DNA from: Alphaproteobacteria bacterium
Lineage (GTDB): Bacteria; Pseudomonadota; Alphaproteobacteria; JAEULC01
Assembly (NCBI GenBank): GCA_020851015.1
Contig: JADZDN010000031.1
Coordinates: forward strand, 1-20,743
DNA length: 20,743 bases
Direction: 5' to 3'
The notes under the pieces are model-generated. The model did no database searches, was not told the DNA's origin, and saw nothing but the letters and a program-made list of their open reading frames with translations. Position numbers and translations under genes: made by a program. Shown in pieces: positions 14,767-20,743 of this stretch (positions are counted from its first letter, which is position 1; each line of letters opens with the position of its first letter).

Positions 14767-15528
14767 GTGATCGCGGAAAGCGCGCTCCACGACGTCGACG
14801 CGTATTTCCAGGAGCGCCTTCGCGACAACCGCCGGTTCTGGACCCGGCTGGGCGGCCGCCCGCCGCTGCGCGGACGGACGGTGCTCGACTTCGGCTGCGG
14901 GCATGGCGCGCTGGCGATCGAGATGGCGGAGGCGGGGGCCGCGCGGGTCGTCGCGATCGACTGCTCGGCGGAGCGGATCGCCTATTGCCGCGACAAGGTC
15001 CTGCCCGGCGCGCCGCAAGGCGTGCTGGAGTTGCGCCGTGGCGACATCGCGGACATGGATGAAAGCGCAAGCTTCGACCTTATCGTCTCGCGCGACACGA
15101 TGGAGCATGTGTGGCCGCTCGAGCCGGTCCTGGCGGCGATGGCCCGTCTGCTTCGGCCCGGCGGTTCGCTCTACCTTGGCTTCAGCCCGCTCTATTGCAG
15201 CCCGTTCGGCGACCATGGCGAGCTGCGCACACCCCTGCCTTGGGCGCATTTGCTGGCCGGCGAGGCGCGCGTGCTGGCGGCGTTCAACCGCACCAACCAC
15301 AGCGATTTCCGTAGCCTGGTCGAAGCAGGGTTCAATATGCTGACCCCGCGCCAATTCCGCGCCCGCTTCGACGCGCTGGGATTCGTCACGGCGCATTTGC
15401 GGATCAATCCGGCCGAGCAGTGGAGCAAGCGCATCGTAATGGGCGTGTTCGACGTCCTGCGGCGCGTGCCTGCGCTGGAGCGGTTCTTCACCGTCGGCGT
15501 CTACATCGTGCTGCGCAAACCGGGCTGA
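14767..15528 (+). CDS. Class-I SAM-dependent methyltransferase
   Basis: Protein of 253 aa. The SAM loop is VLDFGCGHGALAIEMA (D41-G47), followed by VVAIDCSAERI with the ribose-binding acidic residue, and the motif RRGDIADMDE. SRDTMEHVWPLEPVLAAMAR and LLRPGGSLYLGFSPLY are typical of methyltransferase-11/UbiE-like small-molecule enzymes. The C-terminal half (WAHLLAGEARVLAAFNRTN onwards) is a substrate cap; a lipid or sugar acceptor is plausible given the neighbours. The start is GTG at 14767, ten bases after the synthase stop, without a strong ribosome site. The next gene starts six bases after its end, so the run is one operon. Confidence 0.85.
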   Translation: MIAESALHDVDAYFQERLRDNRRFWTRLGGRPPLRGRTVLDFGCGHGALAIEMAEAGAARVVAIDCSAERIAYCRDKVLPGAPQGVLELRRGDIADMDESASFDLIVSRDTMEHVWPLEPVLAAMARLLRPGGSLYLGFSPLYCSPFGDHGELRTPLPWAHLLAGEARVLAAFNRTNHSDFRSLVEAGFNMLTPRQFRARFDALGFVTAHLRINPAEQWSKRIVMGVFDVLRRVPALERFFTVGVYIVLRKPG

Positions 15529-15534
15529 TCGCGG

Positions 15535-16749
15535 ATGACCGCGACCTTGTTCCGCGCGGTGCTGCTGGCGAGCCTCGTGCTGCTGCCGGCTATGACCCTG
15601 ATCGGTTCGCCCGCCGCGACCGTGCTGCTGTGCATCGACGCGGCCGCGGCCTTGGCGGTGATCGCGCTGACGCCCGCGGCGCGACGGCCGGAGAACCGGC
15701 CCGACCGCCTGGTCCTGGCCGCGATGTTGGCTCTGCCCGCGATCGGCCTGGTCTCGGCCGCCTGGTCGCTGATGCCGGGCGAAAGCGCATTGCGCGCGCT
15801 GAAGCTGCTGGGCCTCGTGGGCGGCGGACTCGCGGTCTTCGTTGCCGCCCGTGGACCGGCACGCCCCGACCCGCGCCATGCGCTGGCGGCGATCCTGCTG
15901 GGGCTCGCGATCGCCGCCGGCTTGGCGATGACCGACCGTTTCCTGCTGTTCGAGGTGCTGGACGATCTGGAGCCGGGCTTCCAGCCGCGCCACGGCTTCT
16001 ACAGCCGCGGCGCCACGGTGATGCTGCTGTTCGCGGTGCTGACCACGATCGGGCTCGACCGCCGGGGACAGCGGTGGATCGCGGCGGCGATCTATCTCGG
16101 CATCGGCGCGCTGGTGGCCGTCAAGTTCCGCAGCGGCGCCGCGGCGATGGTCTGGTCGCTGGGCGGCGCGGTCTACCTGGCGTGGTGCGCCACGCAGGGG
16201 TGCTGGCGCCAGGGCTTTGCGCTTCTGCTGGCCGGGTTCTGCCTGGTGGCGCCCGTTGTCGTGCTGGCCGTCCCGGCGCCGGACCCGATCCACGCCGCCA
16301 ACCGGGCGCTGCCGGGATCGTGGAGCCATCGCATCGTGATCTGGCAGTTCGCCGCGAAGCGCATCGCCGAGCGGCCGGTCCTGGGCTGGGGCCTGGATGC
16401 GTCGCGCAAGATCCCGGGGGGGCGCGAGACCATCGCCTGGCAGATGGATCCCGACCCGCGCGATCCGGGCGACCGCATGTCGGTGGTGCAGGTGATGCCG
16501 CTGCATCCCCATTCGCTGGCGCTGCAGGTCTGGCTGGAGCTGGGCGCGATCGGGGCGCTGGCGCTGGCGGCGCTGGCCTGGCTGCTGGTCACGCGCGCCG
16601 GCGCGGGCGGCGCGGGGAGCGTGGCGCTGGTCTATGCCGGCATGGCGATCTCGAATGTCAGCTACGGCGCGTGGCAGACCTGGTGGCTCGCGACGCTGAT
16701 GCTCGTCGCGGCGGCCGCAGCCAGCGTTTCCGCCCCGAAAGACCGATGA
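15535..16749 (+). CDS. O-antigen ligase / Wzy-polymerase-like membrane protein
   Basis: Protein of 404 aa with around ten to twelve hydrophobic helices. The Wzy_C-type periplasmic loop is visible: SHRIVIWQFAAKRIAERPVL from residue 264 leads to GWGLDASRK, and PLHPHSLALQVWLELGAIG begins at 322 (H324, H326). In O-antigen ligases and related glycosyl-joining enzymes this Arg/His-containing loop accepts the undecaprenyl-linked glycan, so it should move a lipid-linked sugar chain at the outer face of the inner membrane. It follows the methyltransferase by six bases and overlaps the SGNH gene by four bases (ATGA). No glycosyltransferases are in the window, so its glycan is unknown. Confidence 0.8.
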   Translation: MTATLFRAVLLASLVLLPAMTLIGSPAATVLLCIDAAAALAVIALTPAARRPENRPDRLVLAAMLALPAIGLVSAAWSLMPGESALRALKLLGLVGGGLAVFVAARGPARPDPRHALAAILLGLAIAAGLAMTDRFLLFEVLDDLEPGFQPRHGFYSRGATVMLLFAVLTTIGLDRRGQRWIAAAIYLGIGALVAVKFRSGAAAMVWSLGGAVYLAWCATQGCWRQGFALLLAGFCLVAPVVVLAVPAPDPIHAANRALPGSWSHRIVIWQFAAKRIAERPVLGWGLDASRKIPGGRETIAWQMDPDPRDPGDRMSVVQVMPLHPHSLALQVWLELGAIGALALAALAWLLVTRAGAGGAGSVALVYAGMAISNVSYGAWQTWWLATLMLVAAAAASVSAPKDR

Positions 16750-17867
16750 CGCGGGGGCGCGAAGCGCTGCTCGCCGGCGCATCGATGCTGGTCGGGTTCG
16801 CGCTGTTCCTAGTTCTGGCCGAGGCGGTACTGCGCTTCCTGCCGGTCGCGACCGGGCTGCGGACCATGCCGGTAACGGCGGACGAGCCGGTGATGCACTT
16901 CGCGCCCGGCCGTCCGTTCGTTTTCTCCAGCGGCTGGAACTTCGAGATCGTCAATCGCGGCCGGGTCAACAATGCCGGCTTCGTCAACGACCAGGACTAT
17001 CGCCGCGACGATCCGCGCCCGCTTCTCGCGGCGATCGGCGATTCCTATGTCGAGGCGGCGATGGTGCCCTACGCCCAGACTTTCCATGGCCGGCTGGCCA
17101 AGGCGCTGGCGCCGCAATCGCGCGTCTACAGCTTCGGCGCGTCGGGCGCGCCACTCAGCCAATACCTGGTCTGGGCGCGCCATGCGGTGCAGACCTACGG
17201 CGCAAATGCGCTGGCGATCAACGTTGTCGGCAATGATTTCGACGAGAGCCATGTCGCCTACGGTGCGGGGCCAGGGTTCTGGCGCTACGCCCCGCGATCC
17301 GACGGCAGCCTTGCCTTGGTCCTGACCGAATACCGCCCGGGCCTGCTTCGCCGCCTGGCCCAGCATAGCGCGCTGGCGCGGTACCTGGTCTTCAACCTCC
17401 ATGTTGGATCGCAGATGCTGGCGCGCGCGGTCGGCATGCTGATCGGTCCCTCGATGGCGGCCGCGGCGGATCACGCGCCCGGATTTACGGGGAACACCTC
17501 GGCCGAAATCTCGCCTGCGCGGCTGGCTGCGTCCCAGGCGGTGATCGATGCCTTCCTGCGCGACCTGCCGGCGATGACGGGGCTGCCGCCCGGACGGGTC
17601 GTCTTCACCATCGACGGGTTCCGCAATCCCGCGGCGGCCCGGCAGGGCGCCGGCAGCTATTTCGACCTGATGCGCCGCGCCTTCATCGCCAAGGCGCGCG
17701 AGGCCGGCTACGAGGCGATCGATCTCGATCCGCTGTTCTTCGCGCGCGAGGCGCGGACTCGCGAGGCGTTCAACTATCGCCAGGATGGGCACTGGAATCC
17801 CGCCGGCCACGAAGTTGCCGCGCAGACTCTACTGGCGTCGAAGACGATCGAACGCCTGGGCCGCTAG
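16746..17867 (+). CDS. Membrane-anchored SGNH/GDSL-type hydrolase or acyltransferase
   Basis: Protein of 373 aa. Residues about 8-32 (LLAGASMLVGFALFLVLAEA) form one N-terminal membrane anchor, leaving the catalytic part in the periplasm. The SGNH blocks are in order: IGDSYVEA with nucleophile S100, FGASGAP near 130-136, NVVGND with N163, and QDGHWNPAGHEVAA with D347, H349 and H355. The DGHWNxxGH form is typical of the SGNH proteins found beside exopolysaccharide and O-antigen genes, which add or remove acetyl or other acyl groups on glycans. It overlaps the ligase-like gene by four bases, so a role on the same polymer is a fair inference. Its stop shares the bases CTAG with the stop of the converging thioesterase gene. 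Confidence 0.82.
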   Translation: MTRGREALLAGASMLVGFALFLVLAEAVLRFLPVATGLRTMPVTADEPVMHFAPGRPFVFSSGWNFEIVNRGRVNNAGFVNDQDYRRDDPRPLLAAIGDSYVEAAMVPYAQTFHGRLAKALAPQSRVYSFGASGAPLSQYLVWARHAVQTYGANALAINVVGNDFDESHVAYGAGPGFWRYAPRSDGSLALVLTEYRPGLLRRLAQHSALARYLVFNLHVGSQMLARAVGMLIGPSMAAAADHAPGFTGNTSAEISPARLAASQAVIDAFLRDLPAMTGLPPGRVVFTIDGFRNPAAARQGAGSYFDLMRRAFIAKAREAGYEAIDLDPLFFAREARTREAFNYRQDGHWNPAGHEVAAQTLLASKTIERLGR

Positions 17868-18292
17868 GCGCGCTTCATCTTCGCCGCTTTTTCAGCCACG
17901 CGCGCCTTGAACTTGTCCTCGGCCACGACGGCGCGGCGGTGCCGGCCGCGGCTGATCTCGTCGAGATCGTCGCGCGCAACGACGGTAAAGTCGATGCGCT
18001 TGCCGTCCACCGCCTCGACCCGCGCCTCCACGGTGACGGTCATGCCGGGCGGCGTGGCGGCGGTGTGCGACACGTCGATGTGGATGCCCAGGCTGCCCTC
18101 GCCCGGGTCGAGATGCGGACGCATCAGCTCGATGCATGCCCATTCCATCAGCCCGACCATGAACCCGGTCGCGAAGACGCGCGGCATGCCGGCGATCACC
18201 TCGGACTCGGGATAGATATTCGGCACCGTCTTGGCGTCGGTGACGACGAAGCGGCGGGTATGGGTCAGGCCAGGTTTCAGCGAGTCTTTCAT
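17864..18292 (-). CDS. FlK-like acyl-CoA thioesterase (hot-dog fold)
   Basis: Protein of 142 aa, colinear with the fluoroacetyl-CoA thioesterase FlK of Streptomyces cattleya as I recall it. Shared stretches include FATGFMVGLMEWAC, DPGEGSLG and SHTAATPPG. By FlK numbering the catalytic Thr42, Glu50 and His76 and also Gly69 are present at the same positions. The two lid residues that discriminate fluorine in FlK, Phe33 and Phe36, are Ile33 and Met36 here. So it should cleave an acyl-CoA, but probably not specifically fluoroacetyl-CoA. The start MKDSLKPG at 18292 matches the FlK start; it lies ten bases after the lpd stop, on the same strand, which suggests co-transcription and a role with a CoA-forming dehydrogenase complex. 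No strong ribosome site is visible. Confidence 0.88.
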   Translation of the reverse strand: MKDSLKPGLTHTRRFVVTDAKTVPNIYPESEVIAGMPRVFATGFMVGLMEWACIELMRPHLDPGEGSLGIHIDVSHTAATPPGMTVTVEARVEAVDGKRIDFTVVARDDLDEISRGRHRRAVVAEDKFKARVAEKAAKMKRA

Positions 18293-18302
18293 GGCGATCG
18301 GC

Positions 18303-19712
18303 CTATACGTGGATCGCGCGACCCGCGACGGCAAGGGCCGCTTCCTTCACCGCCTCGTTCTGCGTGGGATGGGCGTGGCAGGTGCGCGCGATGTCCTCGG
18401 CCGCCGCCTTGAATTCCATGCCCAGCACCAGTTCGGCGATCAGCGTGCCGGCATCCGGCCCGATGATGTGGGCGCCCAGCACGCGGTCGGTCCTGGCGTC
18501 GGCCAGTATCTTCACGAAGCCCTCGGTGAAGCCGTTGGCGCGCGCGCGGCTGCCGGCGGCGAAAGGAAACTTCCCCACCTTGTACGCCACGTTCGCGGCC
18601 TTCAGCTCCTCCTCGGTCTTGCCCACCGCGGCAACCTCGGGCCACGTGTAGACCACGCCGGGGATGGCGTCGTAGTCGATATGCCCGGACTGGCCGGCGA
18701 TGATCTCGGCCACCACCACGCCCTCGTCCTCGGCCTTGTGCGCCAGCATCGGCCCGCGGATCACGTCGCCGATCGCGTAGACGCCGGGCAGGCTGGTGCG
18801 GAAATGGTCATCGACCTCCACGCGCCCCTTGGCGTCGGTCTTGACGCCGGCGCGGTCGAGCCCCAGCCCCGCGGTGTGCGGCTTGCGCCCGATCGCCACC
18901 AGCACGATGTCGGCGCTGATCGTTTCCGGCGCGCCTCCGCCGGCGGGCTCCACGGTCAGGTCGATGCCCGCCTTGCCCGGCTTGGCGCCCGTCACCTTGG
19001 TGGCCAGGCGGAACTTGAAGCCCTGGCGCGTCAGGATGCGCTGGAACTGCTTGGCCACCTCGCCGTCCATTCCCGGCGTGATGCGGTCGAGGAACTCGAC
19101 CACCGTCACCTCGGCGCCCAGGCGCCGCCACACCGATCCCATCTCAAGCCCGATATAGCCGGCGCCCACCACCACAAGGTGCTTCGGCACGCTGGCGAGC
19201 GCCAGCGCGCCCGTGGATGACACGATGCGCTTTTCGTCCACTGCCACCGTGGGCAGGTCGACATGGTCCGAGCCGGTGGCGATCACGATGTTCTTCGCCG
19301 CCAGCGTCTCCTCGCCACCCGCGTTCAAGGCCACCTTGACCTTGCCGGGCGCGGCGATCGCGCCGCTGCCCACCTTGTAGTCGACCTTGTTCTTCTTGAA
19401 GAGGAACTCGATGCCCTTGGTCAGGTCGACCACGACCTTGTCCTTGCGCGCCATCATCGTCTTGAGATCCAGCTCGACCCCCGCGACCTTGACCCCGTGC
19501 GCCGCCAGGTCGTGCTGCGCCTCGGCGAATTTCTCCGAGGAGATCAGCAGCGCCTTGGACGGAATGCAGCCGACATTGAGGCAGGTGCCGCCCAGCGACC
19601 CGCGCTTCTCGACGCAGGCCACCTTCATGCCGAGCTGCGCCGCGCGGATCGCGCAGACATAGCCGCCCGGCCCGCCGCCGATGACGACCAGATCGTATTG
19701 AGTGTCCGCCAT
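18303..19712 (-). CDS. lpdA: Dihydrolipoyl dehydrogenase (E3)
   Basis: Flavoprotein of 469 aa, normal length, that reoxidises the lipoyl arm of 2-oxoacid dehydrogenase or glycine cleavage complexes and passes electrons to NAD+. Seen: the FAD loop [10 protein letters not shown] (G12-G17), the redox disulfide [16 protein letters not shown] (C44/C49), the NAD loop [16 protein letters not shown], and the C-terminal catalytic [13 protein letters not shown] (His-Pro with its Glu partner). The start [12 protein letters not shown] is the only reasonable one. Only the FlK-like thioesterase shares its strand and proximity; no E1 or E2 gene is in view, but upstream sequence is taken by the divergent amidohydrolase, so this lpd is not the last gene of a complete complex operon here. 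Confidence 0.97.
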   Translation of the reverse strand: MADTQYDLVVIGGGPGGYVCAIRAAQLGMKVACVEKRGSLGGTCLNVGCIPSKALLISSEKFAEAQHDLAAHGVKVAGVELDLKTMMARKDKVVVDLTKGIEFLFKKNKVDYKVGSGAIAAPGKVKVALNAGGEETLAAKNIVIATGSDHVDLPTVAVDEKRIVSSTGALALASVPKHLVVVGAGYIGLEMGSVWRRLGAEVTVVEFLDRITPGMDGEVAKQFQRILTRQGFKFRLATKVTGAKPGKAGIDLTVEPAGGGAPETISADIVLVAIGRKPHTAGLGLDRAGVKTDAKGRVEVDDHFRTSLPGVYAIGDVIRGPMLAHKAEDEGVVVAEIIAGQSGHIDYDAIPGVVYTWPEVAAVGKTEEELKAANVAYKVGKFPFAAGSRARANGFTEGFVKILADARTDRVLGAHIIGPDAGTLIAELVLGMEFKAAAEDIARTCHAHPTQNEAVKEAALAVAGRAIHV

Positions 19713-19848
19713 GGGATTTTCTAGCCATTAGGAAGGATTGTGGACGATGCCCGATCCGCCGGCGCCGGGCAAGGGCGGCTGACCGCATTGCCGCTGCGCC
19801 AGGGCGGGCGTAACGTGCTGCCAATTCGGTAAATCCGGGGTTAAGAAC

Positions 19849-20743
19849 ATGCAGCCGACCTATGACCTGCTGCTGAAAGGCGGGCGGGCGATCGACCCGG
19901 CCCAGGGCATGGACGGGAAACTCGACGTCGCGGTCAAGGACGGGCGCATCGCGGCGGTGGCGGCCGATATCCCGCGCGCGAGCGCCAAGAAGATCGCCGA
20001 CGTGCGCGACCGGCTTGTTCTGCCCGGCATGATCGACACCCACGCGCATGTCTTCCACCATGTCAGCGGCCGCTTCGGGCTGGAGCCGGACCTGGCGGGC
20101 GTGCATTCCGGCGTCACCACCCTGGTCGACCAGGGCGGCGCCAGCTTGATGACCTTTCCCGCCTTCCGGCATTTCATCAGCGAGCGGTCGGATTCGCGCG
20201 TGCTGGCCTTCATCTCGGCATATGTCGTGGGCGGGCTGGAGGGCCACTACTATCCCCAGCTCTACGGGCCAAACGGCGTGGACGTGAAGGGGACCATCAA
20301 GGCGGCGCTGGCGAACCGCGACCTGGTCAAGGGCATCAAGGCGCACGCCGAGATCGGCGGCATGTCGCGCTGGGGGCTCGAGGTCATCAAACTCGCCAAG
20401 CAGATCTCGCGCGAGACCAAGCTGCCGCTCTACATCCATTTCGGGCAGCTCTGGGCCCTGCCCGCCGATGGCGGCGCGAAGGTCGACCCGGATTCCATCC
20501 TGCCCCAGGTGACCGCGCTGCTGGACCCCGGCGACATATTGGCGCACCCCTTCACGCGCCATCCCGGCGGCTTCGTCGACAAGACGGGCCGTATGCACCC
20601 GATCGTCGCCGAGGCGCTAAAGAAGGGCATCAAGACCGATGTCGGCCACGGCTCGCATTTCAGCTTCGCCATGTGCAAGAAGGTGCTGGAGACCGGCTTC
20701 GTGCCCGACACGCTGGGCGCCGACATGCACGGCTACAACACGC
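19849..20743 (+). CDS. COG3964-type metallo-amidohydrolase/deacetylase (3' end cut by window edge)
   Basis: Frame open from ATG 19849 to the window end, 298 codons without a stop, missing roughly 80-100 residues. It starts MQPTYDLLLKGGRAIDPAQG, the usual amidohydrolase beta-sandwich. The binuclear metal site is visible: VLPGMIDTHAHVFHH (H65, H67), a candidate carbamylated lysine in GIKAHAEIGG (K164), PLYIHFGQ (H197), DILAHPFTRH (H233) and GADMHGYN (D292). These fit the COG3964 branch, of which Atu3266 hydrolyses acetyl-(R)-mandelate; the natural substrate here is unknown, and older annotations would say dihydroorotase-like. It is divergent from lpd across 136 bp; TTGCCG (19788-19793) with TAACGT (19811-19816) at 17 bp is a weak promoter candidate. 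Confidence 0.88.
   Translation, partial: MQPTYDLLLKGGRAIDPAQGMDGKLDVAVKDGRIAAVAADIPRASAKKIADVRDRLVLPGMIDTHAHVFHHVSGRFGLEPDLAGVHSGVTTLVDQGGASLMTFPAFRHFISERSDSRVLAFISAYVVGGLEGHYYPQLYGPNGVDVKGTIKAALANRDLVKGIKAHAEIGGMSRWGLEVIKLAKQISRETKLPLYIHFGQLWALPADGGAKVDPDSILPQVTALLDPGDILAHPFTRHPGGFVDKTGRMHPIVAEALKKGIKTDVGHGSHFSFAMCKKVLETGFVPDTLGADMHGYNT

Noticed and set aside
14608..16782. Minus-strand open frame of 724 codons opposite the methyltransferase and ligase-like genes
   Set aside because: It spans several real plus-strand genes and gives Gln/Arg/His-rich nonsense; it is a GC-bias shadow.
17864..18292. Fluoroacetate resistance gene
   Set aside because: The two Phe lid residues that give FlK its fluorine selectivity are Ile and Met here, and no fluorinase or organofluorine genes are present.

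Overview
This is a high-GC window that reads as an alphaproteobacterial chromosome, most like the Rhodospirillales-type groups, though the exact taxon cannot be fixed from the sequence alone. The main support is gene order. There is an xseB-ispA-dxs-(insert)-tlyA isoprenoid block, and a DUF2007 / TrmN6-like methyltransferase pair divergent from a long-chain polyprenyl diphosphate synthase; both arrangements are familiar from alphaproteobacteria. I see no rRNA, tRNA, CRISPR array or transposase.

Layout. 1-2187: a LysR regulator (cut by the window edge) divergent from a class-III aminotransferase-fold PLP enzyme that looks like a phosphonate-catabolism lyase (PbfA type). 2188-3147: mostly non-coding, with a LacI-type palindrome, one small hypothetical gene and a strong hairpin. 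3148-6370: an orphan CHASE-PAS sensor histidine kinase, then an EamA/DMT permease. 6375-11117: the minus-strand block tlyA, dxs, ispA, xseB, interrupted between dxs and tlyA by a plus-strand MNT/HEPN (toxin-antitoxin type) gene pair. 11218-12578: an exported histidine phosphatase divergent from a TerC-family membrane protein. 12590-13556: TrmN6-like methyltransferase and DUF2007 gene (minus). 13737-17867: a tight plus-strand run of polyprenyl diphosphate synthase, SAM methyltransferase, O-antigen-ligase-like membrane protein and membrane-anchored SGNH hydrolase. 17864-19712: dihydrolipoyl dehydrogenase followed by a FlK-like acyl-CoA thioesterase (minus). 19849-end: a COG3964-type metallo-amidohydrolase, cut by the window edge.

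How the genes work together. Dxs makes the first MEP-pathway intermediate, IspA makes farnesyl diphosphate, and the long-chain synthase elongates it to the quinone side chain, so the window holds much of the supply line for ubiquinone and polyprenyl carriers. The glycan-like trio behind the polyprenyl synthase may use the same lipid economy at the envelope. The most unusual points are: the MNT/HEPN pair embedded in the dxs-tlyA junction, with a perfect palindrome containing a two-way -10 box in the 21-bp gap to tlyA; the FlK-like thioesterase that keeps the catalytic Thr/Glu/His but has lost both fluorine-gate phenylalanines and sits behind lpd; and the glycan mini-operon. No single locus here is convincingly a wholly new system.
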